A stretch of 5,596 nt of DNA from Niastella sp. GTDB taxonomy: Bacteria; Bacteroidota; Bacteroidia; Chitinophagales; Chitinophagaceae. Positions 1 through 5,596 of the stretch are shown here, one piece after another. Location of the stretch: positions 1-5,596 of the forward strand of contig JAJKIL010000357.1 in the NCBI GenBank assembly GCA_021154515.1, given 5' to 3'. The stretch's first letter is position 1; each line of letters starts with the position of its first letter. Below the pieces are notes generated by a model that ran no database searches, was not told the DNA's origin, and saw only the letters and a list, made by a program, of their open reading frames with translations. Both the position numbers and the translations under genes were made by a program.

Positions 1-552
1 AGGGAGCAGGGACTCAAATGCGCTAAAAGACATGTTGGGCAACAGGGTTTGATCGGTGCAGACTATTTTTGTATAATTCCCTTTTGCTTCAGCTAACAGA
101 ATATCGTTATATAGGAGTTTGTAGATCTTGCCATCGGCTTTTATAAAGAAATAATCATTGAGCTGGGTGGCCTTGTTTTCGTTTGCCGGAGTCGAGGCCT
201 TTTGTTTTTCTGTTGCCTTGTCTATCGCCATGATGAACCGTTCGAGTGAGAATGGTTTTACCAGGTAATCGCAGGCGGAGAGTTCAAAGGCGTCTACTGC
301 ATATTCTTTATAGGCAGTAATAAATATAACCTGCGGTCTGTTTTTAAGGGTTCGTAAAAAGCCAATACCATCCAGCACCGGCATATGTACATCCAGGAAC
401 AGGATATCTATGGGTTGTTGTACCAGAATATCCTTTGCTTCAAATACATTGCCGCAGCTCCCCAGCACCCGTAGCTGTGGCAAATGGCTGCAGTAACTTA
501 TTATAATATCCCGCGCAATAGGTTCATCGTCTACAACAAGACAGTTAAACAT
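1..552 (-). CDS. LytTR-family response regulator (partial, C-terminus beyond window)
   Basis: DNA-binding response regulator that should be phosphorylated by the kinase encoded just upstream (558-1583). The reverse strand reads open from ATG at 552-550 to the window edge, giving 184 residues; the end is missing (family members are usually about 230-250 residues). Residues 1-120 form a receiver domain: acidic pair D8/D9 (LVVDDEP), phospho-acceptor D54 in FLDVHMP, switch residue T79 (FITAY) and conserved K99 in YLVKPF. A short polar linker (about 107-128, QKASTPANENKATQ) leads to the start of a LytTR domain from about 130, with the typical FIKADGK and ILLAEAKGNYTKI segments. LytTR proteins bind pairs of short direct repeats about two helical turns apart; such a pair lies at 1695-1725. 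The start is only 5 bp past the kinase stop codon, which implies co-transcription. The family is clear; the target is inferred. Confidence 0.95.
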   Translation of the reverse strand, partial: MFNCLVVDDEPIARDIIISYCSHLPQLRVLGSCGNVFEAKDILVQQPIDILFLDVHMPVLDGIGFLRTLKNRPQVIFITAYKEYAVDAFELSACDYLVKPFSLERFIMAIDKATEKQKASTPANENKATQLNDYFFIKADGKIYKLLYNDILLAEAKGNYTKIVCTDQTLLPNMSFSAFESLLP

Positions 553-557
553 ACCTG

Positions 558-1583
558 TTATTTTATTTTTAAGCGAAGCTGAACAATGTACATATTGTCA
601 GTGATAAACTGGTCCAATTTGTAATTTTCTTCATACAACAGGTTCAACCGCCTGATGGTATTGGGAAGCCCCAGTCCCGAGCTTGCCTGGCTGATGCTGT
701 TCTCCTGTTTTAATTCACTGTATGAGTTCCTCACTGAAAATACAATAAAATTACCGGTAACATTCAGGTCGATCTCAATGAAGATCTTTTCGTCCAGGGT
801 GTTCCGGGCGTGTTTGAAGGCGTTCTCAATAAATACGATCAGTATCATAGGAGCAATAGTGATCCGTGGATCATTTATCGTTTCTATTTCGGTTCGTAAT
901 ACCAGCCTGTCGCTTAACCTCAGCTTTTCAAAGCTGAGATAATTATGAATATATTCCAGTTCTTCCGTTATAGATACAAACAGATTTTTGGTATCGTACA
1001 CCGAATAACGCAACAGGCTGCTTAGTTTTAATAACAAGGCGGGTACTCGTTCATGTTGGGTTATTGAAATGCCATAGATATTGTTCAACGTATTAAACAG
1101 AAAATGCGGGCTCAATTGCGATTGCAGCAGGTTCAATTCACTTTGTTTTTGTTCGGTAGCTAACCGGGCTGCCTGGATCTGTTTTTGAATGGAAGCCCTG
1201 ATCAACTTTATAAAAATACCCATTACCAGGCCAATAATGAGGAAGGGCAGGGTAGTAACGGAGAATTCAATGATGTCTCCGGGGGAGTCAAAGATCTTTT
1301 TTGCGACCAGGGGCCATATAATGATGATGGCCATCAGTGTTAAAACTGTATACAGGCTAAAATGAAACGGTTTATTGCGCAGGTAGAATTGTATGCAAAG
1401 CGCTCTGCCCATATAAATACAGGCCAGAAAGAAAAGACAGGCAAAAGTGGTTAACCCGATTTTCGCCAGAATAAAATGGTAGTAATAATACATGCCTGTT
1501 ATTACCAGCATTACTACACCCATACTGAAAATGGCATGTATAACCAGGGCTTCGTTGGTGATCTTTCGGGATGCTGTTCGCAT
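558..1583 (-). CDS. LytS/YehU-type sensor histidine kinase (His_kinase family)
   Basis: Inner-membrane sensor kinase, 341 residues, expected to phosphorylate the LytTR regulator downstream. Four hydrophobic segments (about 13-35, 44-66, 76-95, 107-129) form an N-terminal membrane sensor with no large extracytoplasmic domain. An amphipathic helix (about 130-155, rich in Q, A and E) leads to the phospho-acceptor H160 in SQLSPHFLFNTLNNI, the signature of the LytS/YehU class and different from the ordinary HisKA H-box. The ATPase part shows P245, the N-box FIENAFKHA (E253, N254, H258) and a G-box SSGLGLPN (G303, G305). The protein ends in a short beta strand, QLRLKIK. The ATG at 1583 is chosen because it precedes the first membrane segment; no Shine-Dalgarno sequence is visible, as is usual in Bacteroidota. 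It is first in its operon and divergent from the beta-barrel gene. The signal it senses cannot be read from the sequence. Confidence 0.96.
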   Translation of the reverse strand: MRTASRKITNEALVIHAIFSMGVVMLVITGMYYYYHFILAKIGLTTFACLFFLACIYMGRALCIQFYLRNKPFHFSLYTVLTLMAIIIIWPLVAKKIFDSPGDIIEFSVTTLPFLIIGLVMGIFIKLIRASIQKQIQAARLATEQKQSELNLLQSQLSPHFLFNTLNNIYGISITQHERVPALLLKLSSLLRYSVYDTKNLFVSITEELEYIHNYLSFEKLRLSDRLVLRTEIETINDPRITIAPMILIVFIENAFKHARNTLDEKIFIEIDLNVTGNFIVFSVRNSYSELKQENSISQASSGLGLPNTIRRLNLLYEENYKLDQFITDNMYIVQLRLKIK

Positions 1584-1618
1584 GCTATAAAGATCGCGAT
1601 AGTTTTTGCAAACCCGGT

Positions 1619-1634
1619 TGTAAAATGTTTAACC
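1619..1634 (-). repeat. Copy 1 of a 16-bp element shared with 4012-4027
   Basis: Read on the minus strand this is GGTTAAACATTTTACA, identical to the plus-strand sequence at 4012-4027. Here it lies 36-51 nt upstream of the kinase ATG at 1583, in the same orientation as that gene. The second copy ends at the start codon of the OmpR-type regulator. Both copies are therefore leader or promoter sequence of a two-component operon, in the same orientation relative to the gene. The identity is directly visible; any function as operator or leader element is inference. Confidence 0.55.
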
Positions 1635-1694
1635 AGGGGAAATCAGGTACAGACAGGCCAAAAACGGTGATGAAATTTTAAGCCTGAAAAGGGC

Positions 1695-1725
1695 GGCGTT
1701 CAACCTCATTTTGCCCGCATTCAAC
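1695..1725 (+). promoter_or_regulatory. Candidate LytTR operator: two direct repeats, 21-bp period
   Basis: GGCGTTCAAC (1695-1704) and CGCATTCAAC (1716-1725) match at 8 of 10 positions. They are separated by 11 bp, so equivalent bases are exactly 21 bp (two helical turns) apart on one DNA face. This is the architecture of known LytTR sites (YpdB: GGCATTTCAT-N11-GGCATTTCAT; AgrA and YehT/BtsR have similar spacing), and each half matches the YpdB half-site at 6 of 10 positions. The site ends 53 bp before the beta-barrel ATG and lies 112 bp from the kinase ATG. The repeats point toward the beta-barrel gene, suggesting activation of that gene by the LytTR regulator encoded at 1-552. Spacing and identity are seen; binding is inferred. 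Confidence 0.5.
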
Positions 1726-1732
1726 ACAACGA

Positions 1733-1760
1733 TTTTATAGGGTCGGGGCAACCCATAAAA
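1733..1760 (+). repeat. Imperfect inverted repeat just upstream of the beta-barrel gene
   Basis: Left arm TTTTATAGGGT (1733-1743) and right arm ACCCATAAAA (1751-1760) are complementary over 10 bp with one bulged A at 1737 or 1739, enclosing the 7-nt loop CGGGGCA. It ends 18 bp before the ATG at 1779. It overlaps a weak match to the Bacteroidota -7 hexamer region (TAAAATTTG, 1756-1764, with one extra base relative to TAnnTTTG and no clear -33 TTG). It could be a palindromic operator or, if transcription begins upstream, a 5' leader hairpin. It lies between divergent genes, so it is not placed to act as a terminator. Confidence 0.4.
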
Positions 1761-1778
1761 TTTGTAAAAACAAGTAGT

Positions 1779-3953
1779 ATGAAGTCCCTTATTCCAATTT
1801 GTACAATGGTTTTATTATTTGTGCTGAACAATACCTGCGATGCCCAGGAAAAAGACAAACCCAAAGCTTTAAAAGAAGTGACCGTTACGGCTAAAATGCC
1901 GCCAATCAAACATAAAATAGATCGCATAATAGTAAACGTAGATGGGATGATTACGGCCGCCGGTAGTAATGCCCTGGAGATCCTGTCAAAAAGCCCGGGC
2001 GTTTTTGTAGATATGGATGGGAATATCCAATTAAATGGAAAGGGTGGGGTGCTGGTGCTCATCGATGACAAACCAACTTATTTGTCGGCCCAGGACCTGG
2101 CGGCTTATTTACGCTCCCTGCCGGCGGGGATGGTAGAGAAGATTGAATTGATAAGCAATCCGCCTGCACGCTACGATGCATCGGGCAGCGCTGTTATTAA
2201 CCTGCAACTAAAGAAAAACAAAACCCCGGGTTTTAATGGGAATATGAGTATTGGTTATAACCAGGGCGCATATGCCAGAAGTAATGATGCCCTTAATATC
2301 AATTACCGGCATAACAAGATCAATGTATTTGGCAATGTTGGGTATTCAAGGGATGCGGGGTATTCCAGAGAAACCAGTCAGCGAAATTATGATAATACTT
2401 CAACCACGTTGCTTGACAGAAGGTATCACTATTCTTCCAATGGCTACAATTTAAGAGCAGGAATAGATTATTATGTTTCTGCCAAAACCACGCTCGGTAT
2501 TTTATTAACGGGTGGTATCAGACCCAGATCAGATCAGTTGAATTATAACAGCGATCAATTAAATGCTGATCAAAAAACGGATTCTACAGCTATAGGCCAC
2601 ACCACCGGTGATTACCAGTGGTACACCGGGGGCATTAATCTCAACATGCTTCGCCGCATAAACGAAAAAGGTTCATCAATTACCGGCGACCTGGATTATG
2701 TGAACATCCATGTAAATGGCAGTCAGTATTTGTCAACCAATGTTTACCGGTTAGATGGGAATCTCAGCAGCGCCAATGAGATCTTGTACAGGCTGCCCGC
2801 TGATATCGATATCTGGTCGGCAAAGACAGATTACAACCTTCCATTGAAAGGCAACGCAAATTTTGAAGCCGGGTTTAAATCTTCCTACGTAAGTACGAAC
2901 TATAAAAACAGCTGGTTGCAAAAGGCAGGGAGCGATTATGTACCCGATTATGGCCGGTCAGATCATTTTATCTATACAGAGAATATCAACGCGCTGTATG
3001 TAAGCGCCGCTAAAGAATGGAAACATTGGGCCATAAAAGGCGGCGTAAGAATGGAGAATACCCGGATGCATGGGCGTCAGCCTGGTAATATAGTTATTGC
3101 CGATTCGGCTTTTAAAAGGAATTACACCAAGTTTTTTCCCTCGTTTTATTTTTCCTGGAAAGCTGATACCTCCGGTAATCACACCATCACCATTAGTTAT
3201 GGAACCAGGATCCGCAGACCCAGTTACCAGCAATTAAATCCCTTTCTTTTTTATAACGACCGGTACTCCTATACTACAGGAAATCCATGGCTAAAACCTC
3301 AGTATTTATATGCCGTTGAATTGAAATATGATTATAAAAGTACCTTCGGGGTTGAACTGGCTTACCTGAAGGTCAACAACCTTATTCAGTTCATAGTACA
3401 ACCTGTTGGCGATGTATTTGTGAATCGCCCTGAGAATTTTGGCCTTAATTATTCATTCAATGTTGTTTCCTGGTTGTCGGCAGATCTGGTGAAAGACTGG
3501 CATGTGAATGCAAAGCTTATTGTATTTCATTTGATAAATAAAGGAATGGCAGATGATCAAATTGTGAATAATAAGATCAATTCCGGTGAACTGGAGATAA
3601 GCAACCAGTTTCGCCTGTCGAAAAAATGGAGTGCAGAAGTAAGCGGGTTGTATGCAACCAGCCATTTACAGGGGCAAACAAAAACAGACCCGTTTTGGCA
3701 TTTGAATGGCGGAATACAGAAAATGATCATGAAAGAAAAAGGTACGCTGAAAGTAAGCGTCAATGATGTATTTTACAGTATGATCAGGCGCGATAATACC
3801 ACTGCAAAGGGCCTGCTTGCCCGGCGCATGGTTGAAACAGATACGCGAAGAATAGGGATCGCCTTTTCTTATCGTTTTGGAAAAGATACCAATAACCGGA
3901 AACGTAATCACACTACCGGTGGCGCCGCAGAAGAACAGGGCCGGGTGAATTGA
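1779..3953 (+). CDS. Outer-membrane beta-barrel family protein (TonB-dependent-receptor-like)
   Basis: Predicted outer-membrane protein of 724 residues. Residues 1-22 are a signal peptide (Lys2, hydrophobic stretch, cleavage likely after CDA before Gln23). Residues 31-145 match a receptor plug: a TonB-box-like LKEVTVTA (31-38), then LSKSPGVFVD, VLVLIDDKP and KIELISNPPARYDASG ending in the strand VINLQLKK. From about 150 to 701 alternating aromatic/polar strands form the barrel, closing with IGIAFSYRFGK (692-702) and a polar tail. This is the pattern of the Bacteroidota 'outer membrane beta-barrel family' (OMP_b-brl_3 type). The N-terminal carboxypeptidase-regulatory-like domain found in many relatives is absent, and no SusD-like lipoprotein is adjacent, so glycan import by a SusCD pair is not supported. 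Substrate unknown. The ATG is chosen because it gives an intact signal peptide; its leader is A-rich without a Shine-Dalgarno sequence. Confidence 0.93.
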   Translation: MKSLIPICTMVLLFVLNNTCDAQEKDKPKALKEVTVTAKMPPIKHKIDRIIVNVDGMITAAGSNALEILSKSPGVFVDMDGNIQLNGKGGVLVLIDDKPTYLSAQDLAAYLRSLPAGMVEKIELISNPPARYDASGSAVINLQLKKNKTPGFNGNMSIGYNQGAYARSNDALNINYRHNKINVFGNVGYSRDAGYSRETSQRNYDNTSTTLLDRRYHYSSNGYNLRAGIDYYVSAKTTLGILLTGGIRPRSDQLNYNSDQLNADQKTDSTAIGHTTGDYQWYTGGINLNMLRRINEKGSSITGDLDYVNIHVNGSQYLSTNVYRLDGNLSSANEILYRLPADIDIWSAKTDYNLPLKGNANFEAGFKSSYVSTNYKNSWLQKAGSDYVPDYGRSDHFIYTENINALYVSAAKEWKHWAIKGGVRMENTRMHGRQPGNIVIADSAFKRNYTKFFPSFYFSWKADTSGNHTITISYGTRIRRPSYQQLNPFLFYNDRYSYTTGNPWLKPQYLYAVELKYDYKSTFGVELAYLKVNNLIQFIVQPVGDVFVNRPENFGLNYSFNVVSWLSADLVKDWHVNAKLIVFHLINKGMADDQIVNNKINSGELEISNQFRLSKKWSAEVSGLYATSHLQGQTKTDPFWHLNGGIQKMIMKEKGTLKVSVNDVFYSMIRRDNTTAKGLLARRMVETDTRRIGIAFSYRFGKDTNNRKRNHTTGGAAEEQGRVN

Positions 3954-3961
3954 GTGGCTGG

Positions 3962-3983
3962 CTTCAGATTTCCTTCAGGATTG
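3962..3983 (+). promoter_or_regulatory. Candidate OmpR/PhoB-type operator: 11-bp tandem repeat
   Basis: CTTCAGATTTC (3962-3972) is followed directly by CTTCAGGATTG (3973-3983); 8 of 11 positions match, including the whole CTTCAG core. Tandem half-sites about one helical turn apart are the usual target of OmpR/PhoB-family winged-helix regulators, and a gene for one starts 43 bp downstream. The last bases (ATTG, 3980-3983) coincide with a possible -33 element, the usual position for an activator touching sigma. Autoregulation of the downstream operon is inferred; binding is not shown. Confidence 0.45.
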
Positions 3984-4008
3984 CGCATTTTTTTTAAGCG
4001 TACCTTCT
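3980..4008 (+). promoter_or_regulatory. Weak candidate promoter for the OmpR-type operon
   Basis: ATTG at 3980-3983 and TACCTTCT at 4001-4008 are 17 bp apart, resembling the Bacteroidota -33 TTTG / -7 TAnnTTTG arrangement with two mismatches in the -7 box. A T-rich tract (3988-3995) fills the spacer. Transcription would begin near 4014, leaving a leader of roughly 13 nt. The match is poor, consistent with a promoter that needs an activator at the adjacent repeats, but it could be chance. No convincing terminator hairpin is seen between 3953 and this site, so read-through from the beta-barrel gene is possible. Confidence 0.25.
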
Positions 4009-4011
4009 GCC

Positions 4012-4027
4012 GGTTAAACATTTTACA
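4012..4027 (+). repeat. Copy 2 of a 16-bp element shared with 1619-1634
   Basis: GGTTAAACATTTTACA, ending on the A of the ATG of the OmpR-type regulator, is identical to the minus-strand sequence at 1619-1634 upstream of the LytS-type kinase. In this copy the element is the translation-initiation leader itself, whereas in the other copy it is 36-51 nt upstream of the start. It may be a shared regulator site or a chance match in A/T-rich leaders. Confidence 0.5.
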
Positions 4028-4728
4028 TGAAACTATTGGTTATTGAAGATCAAATGGAATTATCCAGGAGCATCTGCGCCTATCTTAAAAAGGATAATTT
4101 CATTTGTGAACCTGCCTATAATTTTAATGATGCCATGGAGCGGATCCAAACAAAGAATTACGATTGTATCTTGTTGGACATATCGCTGCCTATGACCAAT
4201 GGACAAATGGGCAACGGATTACAAATTCTGAGTGAATTAAAAGAAATGGGCAAGGTAGACGGGGTATTGATCATCTCGGCAAAAAATTCATTAAATGATA
4301 AACTGGAAGGGCTTAATCTGGGGGCAGATGATTATTTAAGCAAGCCCTTTCATTTGCCTGAGTTGTCTGCCCGCATCAATGCGATCATCCGCCGTAAATC
4401 GTTTGAAGGGAAAAATAAAATAATGGCCGGTGACCTGGTAATCCATCTCCAGGATAAAATAGTAAAAGGTAAGAACGGCGAAATTGATCTTACCCGCAAG
4501 GAATATGAACTACTGGTGTATTTTGCCAGCAATATAAATAAGGTGGTAACCAAAGAAGCCATTGTTGAACATTTGTGGGGCGAACAAATTGATTTGAATG
4601 ATAACCACGATTTCATTTACACCCACCTGAAAAATCTACGAAAGAAACTGGTGCTGGCAGGTTGTGCCGACAATATCAAAGTGGTGTATGGCATGGGTTA
4701 TAAGTTTACCGTAAATGAGCAGCCATGA
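4027..4728 (+). CDS. OmpR/PhoB-family response regulator
   Basis: Cytoplasmic transcription factor of 233 residues, the usual length for the family. The receiver domain (1-122) has acidic E7/D8 (VIEDQ), phospho-acceptor D51 in LLDISLP, switch residue S84 (LIISAKN) and K106 in YLSKPF. A short linker leads to a winged-helix effector domain (about 131-229): IDLTRKEYELLVYF, VVTKEAIVEHLWG, the recognition-helix region HDFIYTHLKNLRKKL, and the C-terminal hairpin IKVVYGMGYKF. The loop after D51 is about five residues longer than in PhoB (LPMTNGQMGNGLQIL). The gene starts 73 bp after the beta-barrel stop and overlaps the following kinase by four bases (ATGA), so the pair should be translationally coupled. 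A candidate binding site for this protein lies at 3962-3983. It is not LytTR-type, so it is distinct from the regulator at 1-552. Confidence 0.96.
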   Translation: MKLLVIEDQMELSRSICAYLKKDNFICEPAYNFNDAMERIQTKNYDCILLDISLPMTNGQMGNGLQILSELKEMGKVDGVLIISAKNSLNDKLEGLNLGADDYLSKPFHLPELSARINAIIRRKSFEGKNKIMAGDLVIHLQDKIVKGKNGEIDLTRKEYELLVYFASNINKVVTKEAIVEHLWGEQIDLNDNHDFIYTHLKNLRKKLVLAGCADNIKVVYGMGYKFTVNEQP

Positions 4729-5596
4729 AATTATTAACACGCTACTCGTTGATCAACCTGCTGGTAATGGTCGTTATTTTTTTTGTTTCCAGTTGTACGC
4801 TGTACTTCTTTATTAAGGTAATACTGTTGCGCGAAATAGATGGCGATCTGGGTGGTATTGAAGATAAGATAAAAGAGTATGTAAACACGTATCATACGCT
4901 GCCAAACTTGTATGCGCTTGATGAAGAACAGATAAATTTCTACCCAACAGGCGAACAGAAAGCAACGAAGGAATTTGAAACGGTGCGGCTGTATAGTAAA
5001 CGGGAAAAGAAACTACACAACTTCAGAAAGATGGCTTTCCCGCTGCAATTTAATAACAGCTGGTACCGCGTAACGGTAGCCAAACCTTTGGAGGGCATGC
5101 GGCATCTTTCGCATACCTTGCTGACCATTTCGGTGCTCACTATTTTGATAACTATATTGATCGCTATTGTAATAAACAGGTTCATGCTGAAGCGGCTTTG
5201 GAAGCCTTTTTATCAGTCGCTGGATGTGATGCGGAATTTTAAACTGGGCAAAACGGGTACGCCAGTTTTCCCGGAAACAACCATTAATGAGTTTGCTTTT
5301 ATGAATGAAAGCCTGTTGATGGCGACAGAAAAAGCCGAACAGGATTACCTGTTGTTGCGGGAATTTACCGAGAACGCCTCGCACGAAATACAAACGCCCT
5401 TATCAATTATCCGTTCCAAGCTGGAGATGATAATACAGGAAGAAGACCTTTCCCAAAAGCAAAGTGAGCTGGCCCGGAGCGCCTTTTCTGCAGTTAAAAA
5501 ATTAACCCGGTTAAACCAGTCATTATTGCTGCTGGCAAAAATTGAAAACCATCAGTTTGATGCAGCACAGGAAATAAACCTGAAAACAAAGATTGA
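4725..5596 (+). CDS. HAMP-type sensor histidine kinase (partial, C-terminus beyond window)
   Basis: Membrane sensor kinase, partner of the OmpR-type regulator. The ATG lies within the regulator's stop (ATGA, 4725-4728), and 290 residues are read before the window ends. Membrane segment 1 is about residues 8-30 and segment 2 about 131-151; between them is a periplasmic sensor region of about 100 residues with a charged, aromatic composition and no recognised domain. A HAMP-like linker follows (about 152-205, including LWKPFYQSLDVMRNF), then a coiled stretch and the HisKA H-box ENASHEIQTPLSII with phospho-acceptor H220, and the second dimerisation helix (AVKKLTRLNQSLLLLAKIEN). The ATPase domain with N, G1 and G2 boxes is outside the window, so intactness cannot be judged. 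Its architecture (two membrane segments, periplasmic sensor, HAMP, HisKA) is unlike the LytS-type kinase at 558-1583, so the two systems are unrelated rather than duplicates. Confidence 0.94.
   Translation, partial: MKLLTRYSLINLLVMVVIFFVSSCTLYFFIKVILLREIDGDLGGIEDKIKEYVNTYHTLPNLYALDEEQINFYPTGEQKATKEFETVRLYSKREKKLHNFRKMAFPLQFNNSWYRVTVAKPLEGMRHLSHTLLTISVLTILITILIAIVINRFMLKRLWKPFYQSLDVMRNFKLGKTGTPVFPETTINEFAFMNESLLMATEKAEQDYLLLREFTENASHEIQTPLSIIRSKLEMIIQEEDLSQKQSELARSAFSAVKKLTRLNQSLLLLAKIENHQFDAAQEINLKTKI

Noticed and set aside
1593..1600. Perfect 8-bp palindrome ATCGCGAT just upstream of the LytS-type kinase start
   Set aside because: Too short to claim as an operator, and no second copy is evident nearby.
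1611..1634. Palindrome AACCCGGTT and an adjacent imperfect hairpin GGTTGTAAA-ATG-TTTAACC
   Set aside because: Arms are short and need a two-base bulge; not distinguishable from chance without comparison to relatives.
1626..1682. Small plus-strand ORF (18 codons, MFNQGKSG...) in the divergent intergenic region
   Set aside because: No ribosome-binding signal, no recognisable product, and its length is expected by chance; it also overlaps the 16-bp element.
1779..1841. Cys20 of the barrel protein as a lipoprotein attachment site
   Set aside because: The residues before it (VLNNTC) do not fit a lipobox; CDA-Q fits ordinary signal peptidase I cleavage and the protein is a barrel.
2958..3911. Several antisense reading frames of 68-91 codons within the barrel gene
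   Set aside because: They lie opposite a clearly coding frame, have no recognisable domains, and look like shadows of its codon pattern.
3893..4000. Rho-independent terminator after the barrel gene (T tract at 3988-3995)
   Set aside because: No stable GC-rich stem directly precedes the T tract; it is better explained as promoter spacer.
4940..5393. Antisense reading frames opposite the HAMP kinase gene
   Set aside because: The plus-strand frame encodes an intact membrane/HAMP/HisKA order with the H-box, so the antisense frames are shadows.
1..5596. CRISPR array, tRNA/rRNA genes, insertion sequence or attachment site
   Set aside because: No regularly spaced repeats, no tRNA-like cloverleaf, no transposase and no terminal inverted repeats were seen.

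Overview
The window looks like chromosomal DNA of a member of the Bacteroidota, most likely family Chitinophagaceae (Chitinophaga/Niastella type). This is inferred from moderate GC content, the lack of Shine-Dalgarno sequences with A/T-rich leaders instead, and the protein families present: a LytS/YehU-type histidine kinase paired with a LytTR regulator, and an outer-membrane beta-barrel of the TonB-dependent-receptor-like 'outer membrane beta-barrel family' that is typical of this phylum. The genus cannot be fixed from the sequence alone.

Layout: (1) Positions 1-1583, minus strand: a two-gene operon with a membrane histidine kinase (558-1583) followed 5 bp later by its LytTR-type response regulator (552 down to the window edge, truncated). 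(2) Positions 1584-1778: a 195-bp divergent intergenic region. It holds a pair of 10-bp direct repeats with a 21-bp period (candidate LytTR operator), a bulged 10-bp inverted repeat close to the next start codon, and one copy of a 16-bp element that recurs at 4012-4027. (3) Positions 1779-3953, plus strand: a 724-residue outer-membrane beta-barrel protein with signal peptide and plug domain. (4) Positions 3954-4026: a short gap with an 11-bp tandem repeat (candidate OmpR/PhoB-family site), a weak promoter-like pair and the second copy of the 16-bp element. (5) Positions 4027-5596, plus strand: a second two-component operon with an OmpR/PhoB-family regulator and a HAMP histidine kinase that overlap by ATGA; the kinase runs off the window.

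Working model (inference): one outer-membrane protein lies between two unrelated two-component systems. The LytTR system probably controls the barrel gene through the 21-bp-period repeats, while the OmpR-type system may control its own operon through the 11-bp-period repeats. The barrel has no SusD partner in view, so it is either a small-ligand receptor or transporter, or an envelope protein whose expression is tuned by these sensors. The genes belong to known families. The less ordinary content is in the two intergenic regions.
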